Shown here: positions 41,969 through 50,810 of the stretch, in pieces
Layout of the letters: every line of letters starts with the position of its first letter
Position numbering within the stretch: the first letter of the stretch is position 1
DNA from: JASEGV01 sp947085405
Lineage (GTDB): Bacteria > Bacteroidota > Ignavibacteria > UBA10030 > BY39
Assembly (NCBI GenBank): GCA_947085405.1
Contig: CAMTWO010000016.1
Location: 1 to 64,000, forward strand
Direction: 5' to 3'
DNA: 64,000 nucleotides
The notes under the pieces: generated by a model
Told to the model about the DNA's origin: nothing
Database searches by the model: none
The model's input: only the letters and a program-made list of their open reading frames with translations
Made by a program: the position numbers and the translations under genes

Positions 41969-44227
41969 TTAGCTTGCTTCAGCTTCTACAACAGTTATTT
42001 CGATTTTGGCTTTACAACTTGGACATTCGTGATACGTGCCGGTTTTTTGTGTATATTTTTCGACTAAATATGCCGAACCGCAAACTTCACAAGGTTTATC
42101 AACCGGTTTATTCCACGATGCGAAATCGCACCCCGGGTATTTTGAACAACCATAGAAGATTCGTTTACTTTTTGTTTTTCTTTCTAACAAATTACCCTCT
42201 TTACATTTTGGGCATTTCATCGGCATCGAGATAGGTTTTGTATTTGTGCACTTAGGATAATTGGAACAACCGAGGAAAGTTCCAAATTTACTGGAACGAA
42301 CGAGCATATCGCCGCCGCAATTTTCGCATTTCATACCTTCGAGATGTTCGTGCTTTGCTAAATCACCATCTAGGGGTTTTGTATTTTTGCATCCGGGGTA
42401 TCCGCTGCAAGCTTTAAATCTACCGTTGCGTCCCCATTTAATTAACATCGGTTTTTCGCATAGTTCACAAGGTTCATCGGTTGTTTCTTGCAACGACTTT
42501 TTAATTTCACCGGCGAGCTTAACCCGTTTTTCTAACGCTTTGCTGAAAGGGATGTAAAAATCGTCCATCACTTTTTTATAAGTCCGTTTACCCGAAGCAA
42601 TTGTATCTAATTCTTCTTCCATCTTCGCAGTAAACTTGACATTCAAAACTTCGGGAAAATTTTGACCCAACAATCGGTTAACGCTCATCCCTAATTCGAG
42701 TGCAAACAATTTTCTCTCTTTCTGCTCAACATACTTGCGGTCAACTATTGTACTAACTATCATAGCGTAAGTGCTCGGACGCCCAATCCCGAAAGCCTCC
42801 AAATCTTTTACCAAACTGCTTTCGGTATATCGAGCCGGTGGTTTTGTGAAATGCTGTTTGGGAATCATACTGAGTAATTGAGCATTATCGTTGATATGAA
42901 GATGAGCCGGAATCTTTGAAACAGGATCGGCATCGGGTGTAACTCCGTTCTCCTCTTGTATGTCGTCGTAAACTTGCAAGAAGCCTCGAAACTTAGGTGT
43001 CGTACCGGTCGCCCGGAATAAATACTCGCCGCCACTTAACTCGACTGTAACTTGATCAAATTCGGCTGAAGACATTTGTGAAGCTACAAAACGATTCCAG
43101 ATAAGTTCGTATAAACTATACAAATCTTTATTATGAAGATATTTTTTAATTGCTTTGGGATTGTACTTCATAATTGTCGGACGGATTGCTTCGTGCGCAT
43201 CTTGGGATGCTTTTACCTTTTTGAATTGGCGAGCTTCTTTTGGCAAATAATCGCCGCCATAATTGTTAAAAATAAATTCGCGAACCGCTGCAATCGATTC
43301 GGCACTTAAACGGGTCGAATCAGTACGCATATAGGTAATCAAACCTACTAATCCATCTTCTCCGATTTCGACGCCCTCGTAAAGATTTTGGGCTAACTGC
43401 ATTGTTTTCTTTGCTGAGAAGCCGAGGCGCGATGCTGCTTCCTGCTGTATAGTACTTGTAATAAAAGGTGCCGGTGGATTTCGTTTTACTACTTTCTTCT
43501 GAAGAGTCGAAATCTTATACTGCTGTTTCGAAAGTTCATTCACATATCCTGTTGCAGTTGTTTCGTCCGAAATTTTTGGTTCCTGCCCGGCAACTTGAAC
43601 GAGTTTGGCGAAGAATGGTTCGCTCTTATCGGTTTTGAACTCGCCTGTGATCGACCAGTATTCTTCACTCATGAAACTTTGAATAAGTTCTTCGCGCTCA
43701 CAAATCAATCGCAAAGCAACCGACTGAACCCGCCCGGCTGATAAACCGTAATAAAATGTTTTCCAAAGGAAAGGACTGATTTTATACCCTACGATACGAT
43801 CCATCGCGCGGCGTGCCCGTTGTGAGTCCACCAAATGCTGATCAATCTTGTGAGGATTTTGCATCGCCTCATTTATTCCGGATTCTGTAATTTCATGAAA
43901 TAGAACGCGGTAGATATTTTTGTTATGCTTCTGAATTTCTTCTGCAATATCGTAAGCAATTGCTTCACCTTCACGGTCAGGGTCAGTCGCTAAATAGACA
44001 GCATCAACTTCGGAACTCAAACGACATAATTTCTTAACGACCTCTTCTTTCCTTTCGATTAATTCAAAATTCGGTTTGTAGTCGTTATCAACATCCACCG
44101 AGAGTTTATTTTTGGGAAGGTTTTTTATGTGCCCGACTGAAGCTTCTACTGTAAAATTTTTTCCTAAATATTTTTTCACCGTCTTTGATTTTGAGGGCGA
44201 CTCGACGATGACCAGTGATTTATTCAT
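41969..44227 (-). CDS. topA: DNA topoisomerase I
   Basis: Type IA topoisomerase that relaxes negative supercoils. TOPRIM residues E9, D82 and D84 are in place, and the nucleophile is Y299 in TYMRTDSTRLS. The C-terminus has a series of four-cysteine zinc ribbons (CELCEKP, CENCGGDM, CPKCKEG, CEVCGSA) with conserved GC.xYP.C second halves. 752 residues is normal. The neighbouring DUF494 (smg) gene is also linked to topA in proteobacteria. Confidence 0.97.
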   Translation of the reverse strand: MNKSLVIVESPSKSKTVKKYLGKNFTVEASVGHIKNLPKNKLSVDVDNDYKPNFELIERKEEVVKKLCRLSSEVDAVYLATDPDREGEAIAYDIAEEIQKHNKNIYRVLFHEITESGINEAMQNPHKIDQHLVDSQRARRAMDRIVGYKISPFLWKTFYYGLSAGRVQSVALRLICEREELIQSFMSEEYWSITGEFKTDKSEPFFAKLVQVAGQEPKISDETTATGYVNELSKQQYKISTLQKKVVKRNPPAPFITSTIQQEAASRLGFSAKKTMQLAQNLYEGVEIGEDGLVGLITYMRTDSTRLSAESIAAVREFIFNNYGGDYLPKEARQFKKVKASQDAHEAIRPTIMKYNPKAIKKYLHNKDLYSLYELIWNRFVASQMSSAEFDQVTVELSGGEYLFRATGTTPKFRGFLQVYDDIQEENGVTPDADPVSKIPAHLHINDNAQLLSMIPKQHFTKPPARYTESSLVKDLEAFGIGRPSTYAMIVSTIVDRKYVEQKERKLFALELGMSVNRLLGQNFPEVLNVKFTAKMEEELDTIASGKRTYKKVMDDFYIPFSKALEKRVKLAGEIKKSLQETTDEPCELCEKPMLIKWGRNGRFKACSGYPGCKNTKPLDGDLAKHEHLEGMKCENCGGDMLVRSSKFGTFLGCSNYPKCTNTKPISMPMKCPKCKEGNLLERKTKSKRIFYGCSKYPGCDFASWNKPVDKPCEVCGSAYLVEKYTQKTGTYHECPSCKAKIEITVVEAEAS

Positions 44228-44245
44228 ATAATAATTACTTTCGTT

Positions 44246-44698
44246 TCAATTAATAGTTTCGTTGTCGTAAGAGGAGCTTCCCAAAACATGTTCGTCTTTT
44301 TGAAAAATTATTGAAGCAGTTATTGCTATCATTTCTCTTAAATCGACAGGATGCGAATAATTTATCATTATTCTTTCAATTATAAATTCCATTTCTATAT
44401 CACTAACTATCTCGAGTTCACGTAGTTGTAATAAATAACCATAAGCTTCGGGCATAATAATTAATTTTTCTACATCGTGAAGAATCCGATGGGAATTCGA
44501 TTTCTCCGAAGGTGTAAAATTCAAGTTCATTTCGGCTAGATACAATCTATCGAACAGCCAGCTGAATGCAGCGTTCATTTCCGAGTTCGTGAAGCCCAAT
44601 TTCTCTAATTTTTGCACATCTATTTCCTGCAGAGATTTTTGGGTTGTCTTAATTTCGTTCAGCACGTAAACTATTATTTCTATAATTCTATCTTGCAT
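44246..44698 (-). CDS. DUF494 (Smg) family protein
   Basis: 150 residues. IIEIIVYVLNEIK at the start and a helical body ending GFTNSEMNAAFSWL then DLREMIAITASIIF correspond to the Smg/DUF494 family, whose function is not known but which is repeatedly linked to DNA-processing genes (smf, topA). Its ATG shares one base with the stop of ybeY (TAATG), so the two are coupled. topA is 18 bases downstream. Confidence 0.85.
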   Translation of the reverse strand: MQDRIIEIIVYVLNEIKTTQKSLQEIDVQKLEKLGFTNSEMNAAFSWLFDRLYLAEMNLNFTPSEKSNSHRILHDVEKLIIMPEAYGYLLQLRELEIVSDIEMEFIIERIMINYSHPVDLREMIAITASIIFQKDEHVLGSSSYDNETIN

Positions 44699-45126
44699 TA
44701 TTCTAATTTATAAATATTTTTGCATTTTTCTAAATACATATCTTCCAACAAACTCATTTTCTTTTTAGTTCGTTGGGTTGTGTCGGTGTATCCAATCAGG
44801 TGTAATGTCCCGTGGATAAGCAACCGATTTAATTCTTCTGATATCCTGACTTTATATTCTTTTGCTTGACGCTTGGTTTGTTCGATATTGATGTAAATTT
44901 CGCCTTCGATTTTATCATCATCATTCAGCGGAAAACTTATAACATCGGTGGTCCGATTATGATTCAAATATTGTTTATTCAGTTGGGTGATGTATTCATC
45001 GTCAACGAAAACAACGTTGATATTTTTTTGGAGGGATTTTTCTCCCTTTAAAACGAACTTAACGAGCGAAACAATTTCGCTCTTATCTATTTTTTTTTTT
45101 TTATAGTTATTGAAAACCGTAATCAA
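44698..45126 (-). CDS. ybeY: Endoribonuclease YbeY
   Basis: 142-residue metal-dependent RNase for 16S rRNA maturation and ribosome quality control. The metal motif is H105-G-T-L-H109-L-I-G-Y-T-D115: the third His of the common HGxLHLxGyDH motif is Asp, a change usual in Bacteroidota-group YbeY. DVISFPL (about 61-67) is the other conserved block. A T/A-rich homopolymer run (KKKK at 9-12) lies near the start. Confidence 0.92.
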   Translation of the reverse strand: MITVFNNYKKKKIDKSEIVSLVKFVLKGEKSLQKNINVVFVDDEYITQLNKQYLNHNRTTDVISFPLNDDDKIEGEIYINIEQTKRQAKEYKVRISEELNRLLIHGTLHLIGYTDTTQRTKKKMSLLEDMYLEKCKNIYKLE

Positions 45127-45145
45127 GATAATTTCAGATTATAAA

Positions 45146-45601
45146 TTATTTTTCAGGAAATAAACTTTCGGTTAACGACAATGCGATACCCGACATCATT
45201 ACTTCCGGAGCAAGCCGTGTAAAATCGCCAGAGAGGATTTTACGATCGACATTAGCATAGAGCGAACAGCCGGCTTCACGTTCGACAATTAAGCCGCTAA
45301 GTTTACCGTTCATATCTCCGATAAATGTAACTTCATTCAATTCTTCACTCACAGCAAATCCTGTGCAAAAATGTAATTGCAAAAAAGAATTGAGTGCGTA
45401 AACCGATACCATCGTACCAATTTTATCTCCGATTAATATATCAGGATAAATTTCTAAAGCAAGTTTTCGCTTTTCTTTTTCGTTACGGAGTTCGTACCGA
45501 TAAAAGTTTCCAATTTTTTTTAGTTTCGTTTTTAGAACCTTACTAATAACCGATAAACTATTTTTATTGAAAGCATAAAACTTCTGGGTTTTACTTTTCA
45601 T
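45146..45601 (-). CDS. Conserved-looking hypothetical protein, YbjN-like size
   Basis: 151 residues from the ATG at 45601, chosen because TTAGGA lies eight bases upstream; a frame from 45622 adds seven codons next to the csp terminator. It alternates strands and helices with no signal peptide or membrane segment: YRYELRNEKEKRKLALEIYP, TMVSVYALNSFLQLHFCTGFAV and a helix at the end. The general plan (open beta sheet plus helices) recalls YbjN/type III chaperone-like folds, but this is only an impression. It begins the ybeY-topA-hprK run. Confidence 0.55.
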   Translation of the reverse strand: MKSKTQKFYAFNKNSLSVISKVLKTKLKKIGNFYRYELRNEKEKRKLALEIYPDILIGDKIGTMVSVYALNSFLQLHFCTGFAVSEELNEVTFIGDMNGKLSGLIVEREAGCSLYANVDRKILSGDFTRLAPEVMMSGIALSLTESLFPEK

Positions 45602-45623
45602 TTTATTTCCTAAGTTTAACAAT

Positions 45624-45662
45624 AAAAACCCCGCAAGATTCCTCGACAGAGTATCTTCGGGG
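45624..45662 (-). terminator. Terminator of the cold-shock gene
   Basis: CCCCGCAAGAT (45629-45639) pairs with ATCTTCGGGG (45653-45662) with one bulged base. On the minus strand five T residues follow, 25 bases past the csp stop. Confidence 0.85.
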
Positions 45663-45687
45663 TATTTGAATATTTTAAAAAATACAA

Positions 45688-45894
45688 TTATCTGACAACA
45701 AATACTTTTTTGGCTTGCAGTCCTTTATTTCCTTCTACAAGCTCGAATTCAATCAGATCACCTTGATCTAATTTTTTAAAATTTGCTTTGGTTTGGATTT
45801 CCGTGTAGTGGATAAAAATATCTTTTCCGTTTTCCCACTGAACAAATCCGTAACCTTTTTTTGCATCAAACCACTTTACTTTGCCTTTTGGCAT
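45688..45894 (-). CDS. Cold-shock domain protein (CspA family)
   Basis: 68 residues from ATG 45894, chosen for the perfect AGGAGG six bases upstream; a frame from 45933 would add 13 unconserved residues. RNP1 is KGYGFVQW (residues 14-21) and RNP2 is DIFIHY (26-31). It binds single-stranded nucleic acid as an RNA chaperone. The gene has its own consensus-like promoter about 200 bases upstream, leaving a long leader as in cspA of E. coli, and its own terminator. Confidence 0.95.
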   Translation of the reverse strand: MPKGKVKWFDAKKGYGFVQWENGKDIFIHYTEIQTKANFKKLDQGDLIEFELVEGNKGLQAKKVFVVR

Positions 45895-45938
45895 AACTAC
45901 CTCCTCTAAAAGTTTTACCATTAATAGCCGCAAAACAT

Positions 45939-45990
45939 CTCAGGTTAATAATTTATTAATTTAGCGACTATCGCGGTAAAGTTACCTGAG
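45939..45990 (-). promoter_or_regulatory. Stem-loop in the csp leader
   Basis: CTCAGGT (45939-45945) pairs with ACCTGAG (45984-45990), giving a seven-pair stem with a 38-base loop in the 5' untranslated RNA, ending about 45 bases upstream of the csp ATG. Temperature-dependent folding of the leader is plausible by analogy with cspA; it is not shown. Confidence 0.35.
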
Positions 45991-46090
45991 TGTTTTTATA
46001 AAAAATTTAATTGTTTCAATTTAAAAGCATGCCACCTAAAATTCCGAATGACCAAACAAAAACACATTAAGAGGCAAAGTATTTGTTGCT

Positions 46091-46119
46091 AATATACAAC
46101 ACGAATTCAATTTTGTCAA
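46091..46119 (-). promoter_or_regulatory. Cold-shock gene promoter
   Basis: Minus strand TTGACA (46119-46114), 17 bases, TATATT (46096-46091). Predicted start near 46084, so the leader to the ATG at 45894 is about 190 bases. The spacer contains the EcoRI-like palindrome GAATTC. Confidence 0.7.
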
Positions 46120-46131
46120 GTCTTCAATTAT

Positions 46132-47028
46132 TTAAACTTCAATTTCCAGACCTTCGTACGAGGCGAAACAGGTGAATTTATAATCACGAATTTTTATCTC
46201 TTTTAAGCATTTCTGTTGAATTTCATCAATTTTTTCATCATTATGAGATGGGTCGTGATGAAAAAGTATCAATTTTTTGACCTTACCTTCGGCAGCAACC
46301 TTTAGTGAAAATAAATAGTGCGAATGCCCCCAGCCAACCCGATCAATATATTCTTCGGGTGTGTAAGTCGTATCATAGATTAATATATCCGCACCCATCA
46401 CAAAATTAAAAACTCGCTGATTTGGTTCGGGTTTGCATTCCAAGTATTTGTTAACAATATCTTGTTCAACGTTCCGAACCGATTGAGCAACATAACGATC
46501 GAACGGTTCATTATCGCTTATATAGACTATTGATTTTCCGTTTTGACTGATACGATATCCGATTGCAAATGTTGGATGATTCAAATATATACTTTTTACG
46601 TCCGCGTCGAACACTCTGAATTCATCTTCGCCGATAGGTTTGAAATTGATTTTTGCTTTAAGTTCATTCAATTGTATCGGAAAATATACTTTGTTCATCT
46701 GGTCTGAAATCATATCGGGAAGCGAAACACTTTTTGTCTCTCCGGAAACAATCGTAAACTCGTTTCCCGAAATAAATGCCGGCTTAAAAAATGGGAAACC
46801 CTGTATATGATCCCAATGCGGATGCGATATCAAGACGTAAGCATTTATTGAATCGCCGGTTTCAATCAGCTTCTCACCAAGATTCCGTATCCCGGTACCG
46901 GCATCTAAGATAACTAAATTATTGTCATCCAATCGTAACTCAACACAAGGTGTATTACCGCCGTATTTTACGGTTTGTTTACCCGGAGTTGGGATTGAAC
47001 CTCTTGTTCCCCAAAAAATTAGTTTCAT
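46132..47028 (-). CDS. Metallo-beta-lactamase-fold hydrolase
   Basis: 298 residues. The metal motif is H69-P-H71-W-D73-H74, with GTRGSIPTPG and YGGNTPCVEL at the N-terminus and a late HSHYLF. The N-terminal signature is that of the subgroup of PhnP/RNase Z-like phosphodiesterases seen next to cyclic-nucleotide or response-regulator domains. No substrate can be assigned. It ends a long minus-strand run, 15 bases after the carbonic anhydrase gene. Confidence 0.85.
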   Translation of the reverse strand: MKLIFWGTRGSIPTPGKQTVKYGGNTPCVELRLDDNNLVILDAGTGIRNLGEKLIETGDSINAYVLISHPHWDHIQGFPFFKPAFISGNEFTIVSGETKSVSLPDMISDQMNKVYFPIQLNELKAKINFKPIGEDEFRVFDADVKSIYLNHPTFAIGYRISQNGKSIVYISDNEPFDRYVAQSVRNVEQDIVNKYLECKPEPNQRVFNFVMGADILIYDTTYTPEEYIDRVGWGHSHYLFSLKVAAEGKVKKLILFHHDPSHNDEKIDEIQQKCLKEIKIRDYKFTCFASYEGLEIEV

Positions 47029-47043
47029 ATTATTTTCCGACTA

Positions 47044-47547
47044 TCATTTTATATATGACTTTGCTAAAGCAATATAATTACTTGCCGACTCTTCCAACAT
47101 TTTCTTCTCGTCATCACGTAATTGCCGCATAACTTTTGCCGGCACACCAGCCACGAGCGATCCATCAGGAAATTTTTTATTTTGCAAAACTACAGACCCA
47201 GCTGCAACTAAAGTATAATCACCAATTATCGCTCCATCCAAAATACAAGAACCCATTCCTATCAAACTGTAATTACCCACAGTGCAGGCATGCAGAATTG
47301 CGCGATGCCCAACTGTTACGCCTTCGCCGATAATTGTGGGCAGAGCTTCCGATACATGAATAATTGCCCCATCCTGTATATTCGTTCCTTTCCCGATTGA
47401 AATACTATTAACATCGCCCCTTACTACAGCATTGAACCATATACTCGCATCTTCCATAATTAAAACATCCCCAATAATTTCGGCGCTATCGGCAGTGAAC
47501 GAGGGTGAGTTTAATTTTGGAATTTTATTTTGATATTTGTGAATCAT
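47044..47547 (-). CDS. Gamma-class carbonic anhydrase-like hexapeptide protein
   Basis: 167 residues from ATG 47547; a longer frame from 47598 overlaps the DUF3108 gene and is not needed. Left-handed beta-helix of hexapeptide repeats with the three zinc histidines H64, H81 and H86, and RGD (43-45) and Q58 in conserved positions. Relatives (YrdA, PaaY, Cam) include both carbonic anhydrases and proteins of uncertain activity; the acidic proton-shuttle loop of Cam is absent. Two-base gap to DUF3108. Confidence 0.88.
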   Translation of the reverse strand: MIHKYQNKIPKLNSPSFTADSAEIIGDVLIMEDASIWFNAVVRGDVNSISIGKGTNIQDGAIIHVSEALPTIIGEGVTVGHRAILHACTVGNYSLIGMGSCILDGAIIGDYTLVAAGSVVLQNKKFPDGSLVAGVPAKVMRQLRDDEKKMLEESASNYIALAKSYIK

Positions 47548-47549
47548 AA

Positions 47550-48377
47550 TTATTTTTTCGATTGATAGATTGGAGGTTCCCAGTTTTTCTTTTCCCAAGA
47601 TATTAATTCAATGCGGACTTTTCCGATTATCACTTTCATCTTAGCGAGAATAGGTACACGTGCTTCATCGTTACTGAACCATCCTTCGAAACCGCCCGAA
47701 AAGCCATATATTCCTTCAAAATCTGCCCGACCGTCAAATTCTATTACATCGACCGGATAATCGACTGCATCGATATTTACACTTTCAGTTTTATTTGAAA
47801 AATTTATTGTTGTATTCGACAATTTTTCGACAACTACAGTTGGTATTCGGACGGTTTCGTTCCGTAATAAATTATACCGTGCAAAATAAAAAAGGGATAA
47901 ACCATCCTGCAACAATGTATCTATCTTGAGTGTATCTCGTTTATCCAACATTCCTATTCCCCAAATGCCATGTTCTAAATATATTTTATTATTCGGGTAA
48001 TCAAAATCATAAGTAACATACTTAACTTTTGCCCCATCTTTAGACCTTGCTCGAAACCAATACGACGCAACATTACTATTAATTTTGCTCTCATAAATTT
48101 CATGCAGATCAATAAACGGCAATCCTTTATAACTATCCATGTATGCGATAGTTTTGTACATCACTTTACCATCCTGAATAATTTTTTCTGAAATTTTCAG
48201 GCGTATTTGCCCTAAGCTGATGAATGCATAACTTACATTGTAAGTAAGCTCTTCACCGACTTCAAATTCAAATGGTTTGTTCAAAGAATCTGATTCGGGA
48301 TTCGGAAAAGCAGCAGTCAATTTTATTTGAATGAAGACAAATAATCCGACGATGAGATAAATTCTATTCAGCTTCAT
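47550..48377 (-). CDS. DUF3108-family exported protein
   Basis: 275 residues with a signal peptide (about 1-23). FEVGEELTYNVSYAFISLGQIRLKI at 38-62 is the DUF3108 signature, followed by alternating beta strands (YWFRARSKDGAKVKYVTYDFDYPNNKIYLE). Such proteins are periplasmic and of unknown function, possibly lipid- or glycan-binding by their barrel-like fold. It follows ctpA by 22 bases. Confidence 0.82.
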   Translation of the reverse strand: MKLNRIYLIVGLFVFIQIKLTAAFPNPESDSLNKPFEFEVGEELTYNVSYAFISLGQIRLKISEKIIQDGKVMYKTIAYMDSYKGLPFIDLHEIYESKINSNVASYWFRARSKDGAKVKYVTYDFDYPNNKIYLEHGIWGIGMLDKRDTLKIDTLLQDGLSLFYFARYNLLRNETVRIPTVVVEKLSNTTINFSNKTESVNIDAVDYPVDVIEFDGRADFEGIYGFSGGFEGWFSNDEARVPILAKMKVIIGKVRIELISWEKKNWEPPIYQSKK

Positions 48378-48399
48378 CTCTAATTTTTCTTAAACAGCA

Positions 48400-50007
48400 C
48401 TACGGTTTTAGACCGGCAATTTTTTCGGCTTCGGGAAATAGTGATATCGCCTTTTTTAATTGAACGTCTTCCGACTGAATAACGGGGTATGAACCTTCGT
48501 TACCCCAGATGTTTCGACCAATCTGTGCTTTTGCAAAAGCTTTAATAAATCGAATATCTTTTTCGTATTGTTCTTTATTAAACTCGATTCCTCTTTTCTT
48601 GCCCAGCTCTACGATTTCTTCTAACATTCCATCGGAAATATTAAATTCGTTCAAGAATTTTTTGAAATCTTTTTCATAATTTTTACGGAACGCTATTCCT
48701 TCTTTTTCAAAAAATTTGTTGGCAAATTCTAAGAATATTGCTTTGCCGCGAAGTTGAGCAGAATAATTGGTTAACCTTTCGGATTTAATTATAAAATCCG
48801 GTGTGATTCCGCCACCGCCGTAAACTGTTCGCCCTTTGGCAGTTAAATACTTCGGACGCGAGGTATCGCTTTCAATTTTATGATCGATATTATCAACCTC
48901 TTCCTCTTCACCATCTTCGAGAGGTTTACGGTACTCTGCCATATCCTTACCAAACGGTTTTTGTATCAACCTTCCCGAAGGGGTGTAATACTTAGCAATA
49001 GTTAACCGGAAGGCTGAGCTGTCGGGCAAATCAAACTGCCTTTGCACTAATCCTTTACCGAAGGATGTTTCGCCTACAACTAAACCGCGATCCCAATCTT
49101 GAATCGCACCCGATACAATTTCGCTTGCTGATGCTGACCCATGATTGATAAGCACAATGATGGGAATGTTTTGATATTTTGAAATACCGCTCGAAATGTA
49201 TTCTTCCTCAAATTCTTTTCGACGTGATTTTGTATAAACTATTTTCTTTCCCGGAGGAAGTAGCTCGTCAGCCATTCGGAAGGCTTGCTCTAAATATCCA
49301 CCCGGATTATTTCGCAGGTCGAGTACCAACCGTTTCATACCTTTATTTTTTAGTTTTTGTAAAGCCTCTACAAATTCATCCCGCGTAGTTGCAGAAAAAC
49401 GGTTTACACTTAAGTATCCTATTTCATCGTCTATCATATATGAAACATCAACGCTGTAGAGAGGAATTTTATCCCGAATAATTTCGAATTCGAGTAAATC
49501 TTTCATCCCCAACCGCAGAATTAGAACTTTAACTTTTGTCCCTTTAGGACCGCGTAATTTTTTAGGAACATCTTCACGCTTGATTCCAATAGCGGAAGTA
49601 TCGTCGATTTTTAAAATTTTATCAGCGGCTAATATTCCTAACGCTTCACTCGGACCGCCAACAATCGGGGAAACCACCACCAATGTATCATTCAAAACAT
49701 CGAATTCGATTCCTATCCCTTCAAAACTGCCTCTGAATTCTTCTTCTGCCCGTTTGGCTTGTGCGGCTGGGATATATACAGAGTGAGGGTCTAATTTTTG
49801 GAGTAACCCTACGATTGCTCCTTCGACTAACTCTTTTGAGTTTATATCTTCAACATAAAATTTTTCAGTTAAACTTAAAACATCCTTAAATTTGCTGAAT
49901 TGCACATAAATATTATCACCTGAAAAAACGGTGTTTAATTGAGTTCCAAAAAATAAGGCAGCAGCCATCAATATAATGACCGTTGCCCACGAAAAACGTT
50001 TTATCAT
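48400..50007 (-). CDS. S41 C-terminal processing peptidase (CtpA/Prc family)
   Basis: 535 residues from ATG 50007, preceded by AGAGGT; a frame from 50091 would overlap the glycosyltransferase gene and disrupt the membrane anchor. One N-terminal helix (about 6-28) exports the protein. A PDZ domain spans about 85-175, and the protease core has catalytic S293 (HGSASASEI) and K318 (SFGKGLVQ), 25 residues apart as in Prc and CtpB. It would trim or degrade periplasmic proteins. The C-terminal 150 residues are charged and helical. Confidence 0.93.
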   Translation of the reverse strand: MIKRFSWATVIILMAAALFFGTQLNTVFSGDNIYVQFSKFKDVLSLTEKFYVEDINSKELVEGAIVGLLQKLDPHSVYIPAAQAKRAEEEFRGSFEGIGIEFDVLNDTLVVVSPIVGGPSEALGILAADKILKIDDTSAIGIKREDVPKKLRGPKGTKVKVLILRLGMKDLLEFEIIRDKIPLYSVDVSYMIDDEIGYLSVNRFSATTRDEFVEALQKLKNKGMKRLVLDLRNNPGGYLEQAFRMADELLPPGKKIVYTKSRRKEFEEEYISSGISKYQNIPIIVLINHGSASASEIVSGAIQDWDRGLVVGETSFGKGLVQRQFDLPDSSAFRLTIAKYYTPSGRLIQKPFGKDMAEYRKPLEDGEEEEVDNIDHKIESDTSRPKYLTAKGRTVYGGGGITPDFIIKSERLTNYSAQLRGKAIFLEFANKFFEKEGIAFRKNYEKDFKKFLNEFNISDGMLEEIVELGKKRGIEFNKEQYEKDIRFIKAFAKAQIGRNIWGNEGSYPVIQSEDVQLKKAISLFPEAEKIAGLKP

Positions 50008-50072
50008 AAATAAACCTCTAATGATTGATTTCACTGTTTTAGTATATTTAAAAAACAAATTAAAGTCAAATG

Positions 50073-50810
50073 CTAACGCACTGGTTTCCACTCATCTACG
50101 ATAGATTTTTTGAATAGTAACACTGTGATTGCATTTAGTAACCATAATAAAATTATTTTTATGTATCCGCTTTTTCGATACCTGCGTGGCGATTCGAAAA
50201 CTCGTAATTTCCAATCGAATTTTATCTTGCCATACCAACGCACTCGGCGGAAAAAATCAAAGTCTTCACCGGCAGCAACTCTCTCGTCGTAACCGCCAAC
50301 CTGATCGAACATCGCTCGTTTTACGACGTGGCATTCGCCCCGTCCCATCCCCAACCCTATCACATTTAAAAAGTAAAAATAAATATTTAAAAAATTGTGA
50401 AAAAACTTATCGGCAAAAGTTTCTATATCGGGATAAATGTAAACAGGGGCTGTAATTCCTTTTACTAATGGTTGGTCGATTACTTTTCTGATATGAGTGA
50501 AAAAGAAGTCGATGTCTGAAATCAATGTGTCGCCATTTATGAACACAAGTATCTCACCGCTGGATGCGCGAGCCCCGGTGTTCCTTCCGATTGAGATGTT
50601 TTGCTTAACACGGTTTTTGTTTTCAACCACAACGTCGGCATACTTCCGGGCAATTTCCATAGTCTTGTCAGTTGACCCACCATCGCTAATAACTAATTCA
50701 ATGTTGTGGCGTTTTTTTAGATCAGTTGTAAATTGTGATAGTATCCCATCTATAATTTTTTCCTCTTGCAATGTGGGAATCACGACACTTATTTTTTTTG
50801 CCTCGCTCAA
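50073..50810 (-). CDS. Family 2 glycosyltransferase
   Basis: 245 residues. SVVIPTLQEEKIIDGIL opens a GT-A fold, VISDGGSTDKT follows and the DxD-type metal site is probably NGDT (about 92-95). GEDFDFFRRVR near 185-195 is the usual ED catalytic-base region. Hydrophobic stretches at about 140-155 and 215-232 suggest membrane association. It overlaps the GH57 gene by four bases. Sugar donor and acceptor unknown; carotenoid- or lipid-glycosylating relatives (TIGR04283-like) share this size. Confidence 0.87.
   Translation of the reverse strand: MSEAKKISVVIPTLQEEKIIDGILSQFTTDLKKRHNIELVISDGGSTDKTMEIARKYADVVVENKNRVKQNISIGRNTGARASSGEILVFINGDTLISDIDFFFTHIRKVIDQPLVKGITAPVYIYPDIETFADKFFHNFLNIYFYFLNVIGLGMGRGECHVVKRAMFDQVGGYDERVAAGEDFDFFRRVRWYGKIKFDWKLRVFESPRRYRKSGYIKIILLWLLNAITVLLFKKSIVDEWKPVR

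Noticed and set aside
44698..45126. YbeY with a missing third histidine as a possible inactive enzyme
   Set aside because: The Asp replacement is the usual form in this phylum, so it is not evidence of inactivity.
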